Assembly: GCA_009731375.1 (NCBI GenBank)
Contig: BJOX01000275.1
Location: 43,458 to 107,457, forward strand
DNA length: 64,000 nucleotides
Source of the DNA: Paulinella micropora
Lineage: Eukaryota; Cercozoa; Imbricatea; Euglyphida
Direction of reading: 5' to 3'
Shown here: in pieces, positions 1 to 47,875 of the stretch
How the letters are laid out: the number at the start of each line of letters is the position of its first letter
Position numbering within the stretch: position 1 is the first letter of the stretch
Position numbers and translations under genes: made by a program
The notes under the pieces: generated by a model
Told to the model about the DNA's origin: nothing
What the model saw: the letters and a program-made list of their open reading frames with translations, nothing else
The model's database searches: none

Positions 1-44
1 CCCCCCTCCCTCCCTCCCTCCCTCCCCCTGCCATTTGCTTCCAG

Positions 45-151
45 TCTTGATCCAGTGTCTCAACAACCCAGCCTTCACCAGACTGCTCGTGAACCAGCTC
101 GAAAGCGTTCAGCCTGCCACCTCCTCTGCCCGCGGGGAAACCGTGGTGCAG
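45..151 (+). CDS. Probable upstream coding exon of the zinc-finger gene
   Basis: A CCAG acceptor precedes position 45 and CAG|GTCTTG follows 151. The 107 bases contain 35 open codons after a 2-base phase remainder, reading [20 protein letters not shown] and onward, with normal amino-acid composition in a region otherwise made of simple repeats. It leaves in phase 0, matching the next exon at 1722, whose acceptor is TTTTGTAG. It could instead be the last exon of another plus-strand gene; no domain is recognisable. Confidence 0.5.
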
Positions 152-322
152 GTCTTGACTGAACTATCTACCTACCTACCTATCTATCTGTCCATCTAAC
201 TACCCATCTATGTATCTATATGTTTGATGTATAGGTAGGTAGGTAGATAGGTAGGTAGGTCGGTTGATAGATAGGTAGGTAGGTAGATACATAGATAAAT
301 AGATAGATAAATAGATAGATAA

Positions 323-359
<37 letters not shown>

Positions 360-394
360 CAGTTTCTGTGCTTTTGTTGCCCTGCCCAGCGAGT

Positions 395-447
<53 letters not shown>

Positions 448-499
448 CTAGTTTTGTGGGAATACACACATGCATACATACATACATACATACACACAC

Positions 500-557
<58 letters not shown>

Positions 558-602
558 GTAGGTATGTAGGTAGGTAGGTAGGTAGGTAGGTAAGTAGGTA
601 GG

Positions 603-648
<46 letters not shown>

Positions 649-669
649 CATACATAGATACATAGATAC

Positions 670-703
<34 letters not shown>

Positions 704-704
704 G

Positions 705-762
<58 letters not shown>

Positions 763-1003
763 AAGGTAGATAGATAGGTAGATAGATAGGTAGATAGATA
801 TCTAGATATCTAGACAGATAGATAGATAGATAGATAGGTAGATAGAATGGTGGGTGAAAATGAAGCCCCGAGAATGCTTTCTGTCGCTCCATCGATATTT
901 CTGCTTGTTATATATATATATATATATGTATATGTGTATATAATATCCATCGATATTTCTGCTGGATTTCCGCTTATGTCCGAGGAAGAAAAATTAATAA
1001 AAG

Positions 1004-1060
<57 letters not shown>

Positions 1061-1603
1061 TAATAATAACAATAATAATAATAATAATAACAATAATAAT
1101 AATAATATTACTATATCTGAGGCGTACTGATGCAGCTAATGGCATATCCTCAACGGACATAAGCCTCCAATACCCTTGTTCGAGGTCCTCCACCCCCCCG
1201 TGTCAGTCTCTCGCCTGATGATCGGGGCCACCGATGGAGCTCCTGAGGGCAAGACTGCACTAAGCCGAGGTTATTCCGCAGTCCCAGCAACCTCTTGCAA
1301 GACGTCACCGAATGTGCAAGTGCATACACCAAGCGCGGTTGCTAGAGCTGCCTCGAAACCCCACCCATAACAATCTGGTGTCTGCTGGGTCCTGGGCTAT
1401 CAACCAGCATATGCGGAGTTTAAGATCTTTTACGCGCGCAACGACCCTCCTACCCAGCATCTACCACCAAAGGGTTATGAGTTGGCGTCACAGTTTAACG
1501 CCTTGAGGCCATTGGGCTGGAACTCTGTTTAGCAAGTGTGACTAGGTTTTTTCATCGGGATTTCCCTCAAATATGTCACAGTCAACACTCAAAGAATAAT
1601 AAT

Positions 1604-1674
<71 letters not shown>

Positions 1675-2001
1675 AAAGGCAAGCAAATACCAAGTGGGGA
1701 CGTGTACTTGTTCTTTTGTAGATGGGTAGCATGGCCACAGAAAAGCGCCGCGGCCGCAAGCCAAAGACGTCGACGCTCTTGTTGCGGCCTTTCATCTGCC
1801 CCGAACCGAACTGCGGCTACACCTTCCCCACGCACTTTTCGCTCAAGAGACATTTGAAAAGGNNNNNNNNNNCCCCCCCCCCCCTCCCTCCTTCCTGCCT
1901 CTCTCTCTCTCTCTCGTGTGATATGTCGAAATTCAGGCATTATCCAGCATGACGTGCGTGTACATCTATGCATTCTCTTTCTCTCTCTCTCTCTGTGTCT
2001 C

Positions 2002-2070
<69 letters not shown>

Positions 2071-3001
2071 GGCACAACGGGCAGAAGCCCTTTCAGTGCA
2101 CGTTTTTTGATCCTCAAACCCAGGTCGGCCTCATGATATAGATATAGATATAGATATAGATATAGATAAGATAGAGATATATAGATATATAGATATATAG
2201 ATATAGATATAGATAAAGATATAGAAAGAGATATATAGATATAGATATAGATTTAGATATAGATATAGATATGGATATGGATATGGATATGGATATAGAT
2301 ATAGATATAGATATAGATATAGATATAGATATTATGGATATGGATATGGATATAGATATAGATATAGATATAGATATAGATATTATGTTATGTTATGTTA
2401 TGTTATGTCATGTCATGTTATGTTATGTCTTGTTATGTTATGTTATGTTATGTTATGTTATGTCATGTTATGTCATGTTATGTTATGTCATGTTATGTCA
2501 TGTTATGTTATGTCATGTTATGTTATGTTATGTTATGTTATGTTATGGTATGTTATGTCATGTCATGTTATGTTATGTCATGTCATGTCATGTTATGTCA
2601 TTATGTCATGTTATGTTATGTTATGTCAGGTTATGTTATGTCATGTTATGTCATGTCATGTTATGTCATGTTATGTTATGTTATGTTATGTTATGTCATG
2701 TTATGTTATGTTATGTCATGTCATGTCATGTTATGCTATTTTATGTTGTGTTATGTTATGTTATGTCATGTTATGTTACGTTATGTTATGTCATGTTATG
2801 TTATGTTCTGTTATGTTATGTTATGTCATATTTATGCTTATGTAATGTAATGTAATGTAATGTAATGTAATGTAATGTAATGTAATGTAATGTAATGTCA
2901 TGTCATGTCATGTAATGTTATATGTCATCTACAGACGGACGGACGGACAGACAGACAGACAGATAGACAGACAAATACACACACAGTAATGTGTCTGTCT
3001 G

Positions 3002-3037
<36 letters not shown>

Positions 3038-3395
3038 ACTATCTATCTATCTATCTATACCTGTATATCCTGCTATTTTTTCAGGTGTTATTTTGTAAGC
3101 GCACATACATGTATCACCATTCCCTCTCTCATTACGTCTGTGTGTGTAAGAGGCGCCTAGGCAGCTATCTATTATCTATCTATATCTATATCCATATCTA
3201 TATCTACCATCTGTATGCTTATGTATCTGTGTGTGTGTGTTTGGTGTCTGAGTTGTAAGAGGCAAGGGGGAGCGACCACCTAGACGGCTATATCTATTAT
3301 CTATCTATATCTGTATCCATATCTATATCTACCATCTGTATGAATTATGTTCTGTGTGTGTTGTGTGGTCTGTCTTGCGTGCAATCTCAACCTGT

Positions 3396-3462
<67 letters not shown>

Positions 3463-4571
3463 GATTGTTTGAGCGCACATAGATATATGACAGTTGCCTC
3501 TGTATGTGTGTCTATGTGTGTGTATTTGTGTGCATTCCACGTTAACGCACGGGGACTATGCTCAGACAATAATATTTGAACTTAACTTGCAGTTTTGGCG
3601 AGAAGAAATGATAATCTTGGCTTATTTATTGACTTGGACTTGACTTTTGGCGGTTTTGGCGGGAAGGGGTGGTAGTGTTGGCTTGTTTGCTTACTTATTT
3701 ACTTACTTTAGGAACGGTGCAGCATGAGTTTCGCTGAGAAGTCCACGCTGAAGCGCCACCTGCAGATGCACACGGGACGACGCCCCTACTGCTGCAACTT
3801 CCCCGGCTGCACCAGAAGGTCAGCCTTGCATTTCACAAATCGCCAAAAAAAAACATGGCGGCATTCCACATGTCAAATGCTGGCATTCCACAGCAGCGTG
3901 ACGGATTTACTCCCCCACTTGTCTGCTTTTTATCTCGTCATAAACATACATACTTGCTTACATACATGCATACATGCACCTTTTTATCGGTCACCTCCAC
4001 AAAATGTGGTCAGGTTACCGATAAAACTACATTTGTGGCGCGCCAAATTTGACGTGTTTTGCGGGCGAGCCGGGCCGGCTCGCCCGCAAAACACGTCAGA
4101 TTTGTGACTAGCCGCGTAATATACTATTGCTGATGCAGGTTCGCGGATCGCGTTAATCTGCAGCGCCACGTGAGCAAGCACTCCCCGGAGCTTCCCGGCG
4201 CCATTCAAGGTATGTGGATGTGGATGTGGATGTGAATGTGGATGTGGATGTGGATGTGGATTTGGATGCGTGTGTGTATGTGGATGCGTATGTGGATGTG
4301 GATGTGTATATGGTGTAGGCAACGGCGGCGTCTTCACGCAGATGCTGTCTTCCATGGAGACCAGGATTGTACCCACAATGGCTACGTTGGTGGAGATGCC
4401 GGTACACGCACACATGTGTGTGTGTTATGTATGTATGTATGTATGTATGTGTATGCATGTATGTATGTATGTATGTATGTTTGTATGATGTCTGTATGTT
4501 AGCCGTAGTAGCAGTAATCGTGCGAAGAGAAGAGTGCTATGTAGCTTGGCCGTGTGTGTGTGTGTATGTGT

Positions 4572-4612
<41 letters not shown>

Positions 4613-4654
4613 CAGGAGCCCAATCCGACCGGTCCCAATCCGGCCGGTCCCTAA
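45..4654 (+). CDS. C2H2 zinc-finger protein with AT-hook-like basic stretch (7 exons, 5' end outside window)
   Basis: Exons: 45-151, 1722-1862 (cut by an N gap), 2072-2123, 3712-3818, 4139-4209, 4319-4401, 4616-4654. Every junction that can be read is GT-AG and all phases agree; the last exon ends in TAA after a Pro/Gly-rich tail. The second exon carries a basic stretch KRRGRKPK, like an AT-hook, then the first finger starting CPEPNC. Exon 3 supplies the second His and a linker of the TGEKP type (NGQKPF). Exons 3-4 give a finger ending [14 protein letters not shown]. Exons 4-5 give CNFPGC followed by [14 protein letters not shown], a canonical CX4C...HX4H finger. The protein probably binds DNA in the nucleus; this is inferred from the fingers. 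Residues spaced CX10C in the middle finger are unusual. The Met at 1722 could be the start, but exon 45-151 joins it in phase 0, so I take the gene to begin further upstream. No target or orthologue is identifiable. Confidence 0.72.
152..1721. repeat. Intron-like stretch: GATA/TATC and AAT arrays with a unique central block
   Basis: Arrays of TATC (152-200, 397-450) and GATA (225-360, 500-845) are followed by AT-rich DNA and AAT arrays (about 1006-1110 and 1595-1672). Between the AAT arrays, 1110-1590 is ordinary mixed-composition DNA without a long ORF or recognisable RNA. It looks like an inserted element but I see no second copy in the window. Confidence 0.8.
1971..2067. repeat. CT dinucleotide array
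   Basis: An interrupted (CT)n run leads directly into the acceptor CTCGTAG of the zinc-finger exon at 2072, so it also acts as the polypyrimidine tract. Confidence 0.85.
2131..3463. repeat. Compound simple repeats in zinc-finger intron
   Basis: In order: GATATA hexamers (2131-2385), a TTATG/TCATG pentamer array (2386-2835), a TAATG array (2838-2920), ACGG/ACAG, then TATC arrays at 2998-3060 and 3399-3463. Two near-identical 60-70 bp stretches (3160-3225 and 3283-3342) separate them. No coding potential beyond the repeat-encoded frames. Confidence 0.85.
3989..4131. mobile_element. Foldback/MITE-like element, copy 1
   Basis: The centre is a long palindrome: GACGTGTTTTGCGGGCGAGC is followed by its near-perfect complement, so the stretch can form a hairpin with about 30 bp in each arm. 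Related copies lie at 8523-8645 and, in the opposite orientation, 19003-19137. All share the flanking sequence GGTTACCGATAAAACTACAT. This copy sits in the zinc-finger intron immediately before the acceptor at 4138. No ORF is present, so it would be non-autonomous. Confidence 0.7.
4210..4615. repeat. GGATGT, TATG and TG arrays in short zinc-finger introns
   Basis: GTGGAT units (4210-4315) fill one intron; TATG (4424-4492) and TG (4552-4611) arrays fill the next. The small coding exon 4319-4401 lies between them. Confidence 0.8.
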
Positions 4655-5311
4655 GCGGGCCCGCTCCGCGCCATGGCTTGGCCGACAGCACATCGCTAGT
4701 GCTATGGCAAGATGGCTTGGCCGACAGCACCCGCTGGCGCCATGGCTAGTTTACTCGGTGTGTGCTTGGGCAGCCCTACCTCGCTGCGAGGCCGGCTGAC
4801 TGCGCGCGCACACTAAACTCCACGCACAAGATTTGCAGAATGTGTAATATATTCTTGTTTCATGCATTTCATTTCATCAGATCTACCTTGGCGGCGATGC
4901 CCATGGAGCAGACATGTACTTTTCTCGCTCACCGCCTTCTCACGTGGCTGGCTGGGTGACCGAGAAAGTCACTATCTTCTGCTGGCCTACAGCCACGTGT
5001 TTCACGGGCTGATTGGCTAGCGGCAGAATAGACTGCTCCCTTGTGGACGCCGACCAGGGGCCAGGACCCATCACGGTGTTTGTTTTTTTNNNNNNNNNNN
5101 NNNNNNNNNNNNNNNNNNNNNNNNNNNNNNNNNNNNNNNNNNNNNNNNNNNNNNNNNNNNNNNNNNNNNNNNNNNNNNNNNNNNNNNNNNNNNNNNNNNN
5201 NNNNNNNNNNNNNNNNNNNNNNNNNNNNNNNNNNNNNNNNNNNNNNNNNNNNNNNNNNNNNNNNNNNNNNNNNNNNNNNNNNNNNNNNNNNNNNNNNNNN
5301 NNNNNNNNNNN

Positions 5312-5670
5312 TTTTCTGCTTCCCCGTGCACGTTCTGTGGAACAGGGCGGATATTCCAGTCGATTGTCGACTTGGGGCAGTGTGCGAAATCCTGCTCGAT
5401 GGCCTTGGAGGCCCTTGACAGGATTTGTACTACCTGTTCTTGACGAAGCACGGGCCATGCAAGACCCAACCTAACAAAGGGAAGATGGACTTTTGTTCTC
5501 TTTTCTCCCCTGTTCCCTGGTATTTCTTTTTTGTTCAAAACCTTTGAGGCAAGCGTCATCATGCGGTGATATTCTAAGCCCTGTCGGAATACCAGGATGC
5601 GACGTTCGTTGATGTGTTCGCGAACTCGTGATTTTTTCGCTCTCGACTGCTCTATGACATTGTGCTGCAT
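5312..5670 (-). CDS. Unrecognised small protein, truncated by an assembly gap
   Basis: An open frame of about 120 codons runs from ATG at 5670 to the N gap (5090-5311). The product is basic and probably helical (for example VREHINERRILVFRQGLEYH) with ordinary composition, unlike the repeat-derived frames around it. I recognise no domain. A cryptic intron inside it cannot be excluded, because bases 5480-5520 (minus strand) contain a pyrimidine-rich stretch ending in TTAG. It lies between the zinc-finger gene and a roughly 1.8 kb AT-rich stretch. Confidence 0.35.
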
Positions 5671-5699
5671 GATGTGATCGTGGGGCCATCGGTTGTGGG

Positions 5700-7740
5700 G
5701 CAGGTCAGAGTAACAGACCAGAAGGCAAGTGTGTTGTTTGCCAAGTATACGCCTTGCAAAAATTCAATTTTATGTAGGTTCATAACGCTATTCGTAATCT
5801 ATGCAATTTATATTTTACATGATTTTTGATTTAGAAGTACGCCTCGCATTTGTAGCTCACGGCAAACGAAATTACTGACGCCGTTCCAAGAAAAAGGCAA
5901 AACAGTCCCAACTTTGGTCTCCTAGTTCAGAGCACCAATCGAAGTGCTACTGCAGCAATACGGAAGCCATCATGTGAAAGCTCCTGACAAGGGCTTACAA
6001 CTGCCCAGCATGTTTTCGTATCTAAATGAGTAAGACGGTTTTTGCCACTTGAATGTCAGACAGTCATCAGTCACAACTTCCTACTAGGTTGTGACCATTT
6101 CTTCGTAATTTTCTGTATTACATTACTATTCATCGACATATGTTTACCTGATGTGAACAATTGTATCAATATATCAACATAACCTCATAAAATTGTATAC
6201 CTACGGTAGGTATAAACTAGCACCCAACATCCAGGCATTATGATCGCGAAGTTTAGACGTGTTCTGCGTTGAATTTTGATGATTTTTGAAAGTTCGCAAA
6301 TGCGATTAGATGTAGACCTGTCATATAACCAATTTTGATAGTTGCATTTTGCTCCCGCCATTTTGTCTGGCGATTGTGACTGTTGACCTTCAGTGTGAAG
6401 TATCCAACTTTGTCTGGTTTTCCTTCATCGTTCAGAGCATGATAATGATTCTGGTAGTATTTTTTGAAAGCTTTGAAAACTTGCTTTCATGGGCTTTCAA
6501 GGCTTTGAAGTCATCGAATGCGCTCTCAGCATTGTCTTTCTCAAATATTGACAGGAAGGTAGTTCAAAGTTGAATGCAGTCAGCAATACTTTCAGTAACA
6601 GTGAACTTATTAAACAGTTAAGATTAGGTAGGATCCTAATCAATACCGGTTGAAGCTTTATGTCACAGTGTGTACGGAGGCTCCGACTATTAAATTATTA
6701 CTAGCTATTAATAGTAAGAGCATTGAAGAGCCCTGGTTCCAACTCAGTCGCCCGTTCCATCTTGGTTCTATGTCCAATTATTCTTACTACTGAGATTCTT
6801 CACTGATCTCATCTCGATGCTTTTGCTAATCAAGTTACTACGCAAGCAGTACGGTGGCAATACATTACAATAGCAATCAAAACAAACTTTATTATTAATA
6901 ATAACTATCTTAGAATCCATCTTGATTTTCAGTCCTTGCAACATATTAATATGAATGAGGCGGCACTTATGATGATCTTCACTGACTCCCGGTCACCGCA
7001 TTATTAATAATAAATGCCATGATTCCTTAGTATACGGTCGGCTCTGGGCACATCATTGGCCCCCGACATTTGTAATTAGATCCTTCCTTCTCAGTTATGT
7101 CAGTTAATAATGATATTAATAATAGATGATATAAGCTAAGTGTGACCGGCTTCTACTACCGTGACGGATACAGAGTCTCTGTATTAATATTGCCAACTGA
7201 AAGTCACGTAAGTTCATCAGAAATTTTACTCGAATGAAAGCTGAGAGGTATCATATCAAGACTCCGGGAGTCCAGATACTACGGACGGTACTAAGAGAAA
7301 ACGTGAATACCCTTCTTCTAGCATCAATGATATAAGTTAAGGCCGCTTACTACTAGTAACATTATTAGCGTAATAAGAAAATGATCTACTTGCTGCTCGA
7401 AGGGATGAGGCACGGTGGGACGCGTAAGACTCCGAGTCTTGACAGTAATGATAATAGAACCTTGTCACTTGAAGGGATGAGTGGGAAATCGAAACAAAAA
7501 TGGACGCCAGTGGTCGCGGTAGCTCCCGCTGCTCCGAAATCATGAAATGTCTTTAATCGAAATCCAGAGTCTAGAGGTGTTTTCTCACGACAATATACAC
7601 ACATTATTTAGCGTAATTCAACAAGAACACTTTCACACTTCCAGGGACACCTCTGCAGGATTCCATCCACTTCCGCGGATTGAGTCCACAAAATTGGACA
7701 GCAATAAACAAAGGATTGATAATGGAGGCCACCCGCGCAA
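5700..7740. other. AT-rich intergenic DNA without a convincing gene
   Basis: Only short frames of unlikely composition occur on either strand. ATTATTAATAATA-like motifs recur (around 6683, 6886, 6998 and 7106). No simple-sequence array longer than a few units is present, which is unusual for this window. It ends in a G-homopolymer and an N gap at 7771-7925. Confidence 0.6.
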
Positions 7741-8016
7741 AAGCGGGGAGGGGGGGGGGGGGGGGGGGGGNNNNNNNNNNNNNNNNNNNNNNNNNNNNNN
7801 NNNNNNNNNNNNNNNNNNNNNNNNNNNNNNNNNNNNNNNNNNNNNNNNNNNNNNNNNNNNNNNNNNNNNNNNNNNNNNNNNNNNNNNNNNNNNNNNNNNN
7901 NNNNNNNNNNNNNNNNNNNNNNNNNTTATTGATGTAAATTATAGGTAAATCTTGCTGCAGAACACGAGGTATTCAGAATTCTCAGTCATATTTCAACCAC
8001 TCAGCGGAAATCCCTC

Positions 8017-8070
<54 letters not shown>

Positions 8071-8146
8071 CAGATAGATAGATAGACAGATAGATCATGA
8101 GGTAGGTAGATAGGTAGGTAGGTAGAAAGATAGGTAGGTAGGTAGG

Positions 8147-8223
<77 letters not shown>

Positions 8224-8267
8224 GGATGGATGGATGGATGGATGGATGGATGGATAGAAAGATAGAT

Positions 8268-8310
<43 letters not shown>

Positions 8311-8353
8311 TAGATAGATAGGTGGATAGGTGGGTGGATAGGTGGGTGGATAG

Positions 8354-8424
<71 letters not shown>
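8017..8424. repeat. GATA/GGTA/GATG array
   Basis: GATA units with interspersed GGTA and GATG variants, just 3' of the long minus-strand gene and beside the second foldback element. Confidence 0.9.
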
Positions 8425-8522
8425 TCACCATTCGCACTTGTCTACGATTGCTGCCGCGGGAAGAGACGTATCTCACAACCACGAAGAACAACAACAACAA
8501 CAACAAAAAAAAAACCTTTTAA

Positions 8523-8645
8523 TGGTTACCTCCACAAAATGTGTTCAGGTTATCGATAAAACTACATATGCGGCGCGCAAAATTTGACGTGTTTTGCGGG
8601 CTCGGCAAAACACGTCAAATTTGTGGCTAGCCGCATAATATACTA
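8523..8645. mobile_element. Foldback/MITE-like element, copy 2
   Basis: Same family as 3989-4131 and the same orientation. The palindrome centre is shortened: the loop GGGCTCGGC replaces the longer GC-rich core. It abuts the TAA stop of the C2-domain gene at 8646, so it probably lies in the 3' untranslated region or just downstream. Confidence 0.7.
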
Positions 8646-44715
<36,070 letters not shown>

Positions 44716-46076
44716 CTCGGTAACTCGGTCACTTAATGACACAACAGACTGGGTATCCATGTAGCAAGCCACTGTCACAAAACTGACAGTTGTTCAGTCA
44801 ACAAGCCACTTAACAACTGACAACAGTGTCTTGACTTCAGTCTGCAGGCCCCTGTGACCATTTTCGGCACCGTATGACTCCGGGGCACGGTCGTTTTGTG
44901 GGAGGTATGATGGGTCGAACGATCGGTCCTTTGATCTTTCATGTTTTCTGATTAAGCATTTTGTTATTAAATAAAATGAATATGGTGTCAATAGATATTG
45001 TACCGTTCCGACAGGCGGCGCCAGCCCGTCTCTGATATTGTATCATCGAGTCAAGCCTGACGGTTAGCACGGATGAAGATTCCCGCATCTTGTGACTTGA
45101 AGTTCGAACATAAAATTGTGACTCAAACTGCAACTACGACATAATGAGATCAGAGTATCATTTTTGCTTGACTCATTGAGTCAGTTCAAATTAAATAAAC
45201 TCACAACTTTCACTCACAACTTCATGGTGTAATCATCTGTAATGACTGATTCATTCGGATCGGGACAGTGAGGAGTCACGAGTCGTGGTCACACACTTTA
45301 CTCCGAGTCAGTAGTTTTGGCGCCCGCCGTTATACTGATTATTGTTAATAATTTATGATTGGCAAGTCACGAGTCAGTATTCTCAGTGACCGTCCTGATT
45401 AAACGTGACGTGACACGTCACTGACACTGCAGTACAAAAAAAAACAGTCAACTTTGAAAAAAAAAAAAAAACTGAAAAAAAACTGAAAAAAAAGTTGAAA
45501 AAAAACCGTAGGCTTGAAAAAAAAATTAACTAAAAAATTATATCGGAGTCTCCATGAAATTATATTAATAGATCTGATATCATACTGTAGTATCGTGACT
45601 ATCATTGTTACCGTCGACTCAGCGGCGGCCGGGCACTCCGAGCCTCGACAGTGTGACTTCAAGGATGACTGACTCAGAATCAAGTTCCAGGCGGCGCCGC
45701 CGCCCGCTGAGTCGGTGGCAATCACTGTGATCTGGCCCGGGCGGCCCATTGACTCAGGCGTGATGTCACGGTGTCAAAGACGCCTGGTTCAAGTTCTATA
45801 TATTCAAATGAGGCAAAGGAGTTTCTATATATGTATAAGTCAACTTGAAGTTTTTCAGTTTTTATCTCAAACTTCTTTTGATTGTTGTAAAGCGGCCCCG
45901 GTAAAATGAATCATAGTGTGGCACTTGAGTGTCACGAGTCGACAGTAATATAATATATACTTTCTTTTTTGATAGAAAGAATAGGAATGCACGGATACTA
46001 GTCACGTGAGCAGTTTTGTTTGTCCGGTAGGATGGACTGTCACGATTTTGAAATTTTGTCTTAAAGTGGCACCCGG

Positions 46077-46118
<42 letters not shown>

Positions 46119-46854
46119 TACTACTCTGACTAGATCTGGCCGGCGCCGGACTCGGATTGATTCCGATTATGCTGGTTCAGAAGCTGTTCTCCAAGCCTTT
46201 GGACGAGACTCATGCCTAGGCAGTCTCTTCGCTTCTTCAATTTTCTTCTTCATTTTTTCCCTTTTTTTCTTTCTTTATTTAGAGTCTTTTGAGCCGTGGC
46301 GCGGCTCACTACTATTTCCTTTCTCGCCTTTTTCTTTTCTTTTTCTTTGCTGGAGCATCGAGTCCGATATCACGTCGCTTGTGGTTCTTAGTCCAGATCT
46401 ACTGACGGTTTATAAGTAGCCTTTGTTTAGCTTCTCTTGTACGTTCTATATATCATGTGACATTTAGCTTTCCGGCCGCCCGCTCGGCATGCGGCGCCTG
46501 CTTCCTGTATTAATATAATTTAATATTTCCACTCTTTGTGTTTTGTCAGTCATTTTACTTTCCAGTCTCTCTTAGTGCGGTGCCTGACGGGCCCGCCAAC
46601 GAAGTTATTGTATCATTAAAGTAGCACCACCGGCCCAGCCGGGCCCGGGGGTGCAACTTCGCCAAACTAGCAGCCGGGTCGATTAACGCACCGGTTCACT
46701 CGTTTGGCACGACGCAACGAGGTCACCTGGGACCAGTGTGGCTTTTTGCAAACTTTATTCAAAAACTTTTGCCCTTGCTATTCACAATGCAGTAATTTTA
46801 TATAATTTATCCGGCTGCTCAATTTCTGAACAATTCTTGAGTGTTCAGCTGCTA
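44716..46854. other. AT-rich intergenic DNA with many GAGTCA/TGACTCA motifs
   Basis: No convincing ORF. Between 45160 and 45950 there are repeated TGACTCA, TGAGTCA and GAGTCA cores and a palindrome GACGTGACACGTCA. A TA run is at 46078-46115. It separates the Gly/Asn-rich gene from the retrotransposon. Confidence 0.5.
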
Positions 46855-47408
46855 TGTAAGTCTTGACTACCCTCCTGTGAGGAAATTACCAACCGGCATT
46901 CAAATGAATACACACACTGCTGTCATTTGATCTCAAAATACTTCCCAGAACAGGGAAGGTACCAAAAGACGCTGGGATGGTCAATTCCAGTTTATTTAGT
47001 ACTCTTGCTTGACAGACTACTTGTCCCTTGCGAAACAATGCAAATTCTGAGAACTAACGAATAGAATTCAAGTGCTACACGTGTTGTGTTGCAGTTGGAG
47101 TTGTTCAAGTTGGTCTGAGAAAAATAAAGGAAAATGTGTTAAGTATTATCACTTTAACTAACCTATAAGGAATAAAAGTTTCAGATATGGGGAAAAAAGG
47201 CAATAGTCAAGCTTTTTCCAGAAAGCTAGCTGTTAAAGGGAAATAAATTGATCTGTTAACGGCAGTTGAAAACGTAACAACTACAAGTTATGACAGTTGA
47301 TAAATAAACGGAAAAATGAAGTAACTGAACTAAAAATAGAAGTGTAAACTTGAAGTAAAAACTCAAAGAAAGTTTAACACAATATTAATGTTTCGGTCCG
47401 GTTCGGTC
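46855..47408 (-). repeat. 3' LTR (left copy)
   Basis: Aligns throughout with 60128-60808, sharing TAAGTCTTGACTACCCTCC at one end and AATATTAATGTTTCGGTCCG at the other. It lacks about 130 bp present in the right copy (roughly 60400-60570). Its inner end is replaced by a C run and N gap (47408-47448), a G run on the element's strand, in the position of the polypurine tract. Confidence 0.85.
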
Positions 47409-47875
47409 CCCCCCCCCCCCCCCCCCCCNNNNNNNNNNCCCCCCCCCAGACCATAACGGTAGGTTGGAGTTGCGATAAACGAATCGTAACAGATGATTGA
47501 CCAAATGATGTGTAAATAAGTATAAAAAGAAAATGAATCAAAGAGATTGCAGATGTAGATCAATGCGCGATATGTGTGTGCGTATATGTGTCAACGCATT
47601 GATCAAGGTAGTATCATGCAGAGGCAGGACGGATATAGTGTACCCAATCATACATCATGACGGAGCATAAGGCCAACACTATCACTACGTATTCAAAGCG
47701 GTAAATAGTATTGTGTGACCTGCCTTACCTTATTCGAAATAGCAGCTGCCTATCAAAATATGTGAATATGACTATCGTACATGCCTGTAGAAAACACTAA
47801 CTTGTTGGGTGGTATATGAAGTGGGAAAGGAGATAGAGTCCGTCGGGAGTCTAAAAGTAAAAACCGCTTGAGAGT

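Noticed and set aside
440-892. Long frames encoding Tyr/Leu/Ser/Ile repeats, here and in most GATA arrays
   Set aside because: GATA and TATC tetramers are open in every frame. The peptides have no ordinary sequence, so they are repeat artefacts rather than genes.
1110-1590. A tRNA, SINE or snRNA within the unique block of the first intron
   Set aside because: I could not find a cloverleaf, A/B box pair or Sm site that I would defend; left as unassigned.
6349-6573. Plus-strand 74-codon frame in AT-rich DNA
   Set aside because: No start context, domain or splice support, and the composition matches the surrounding noncoding sequence.
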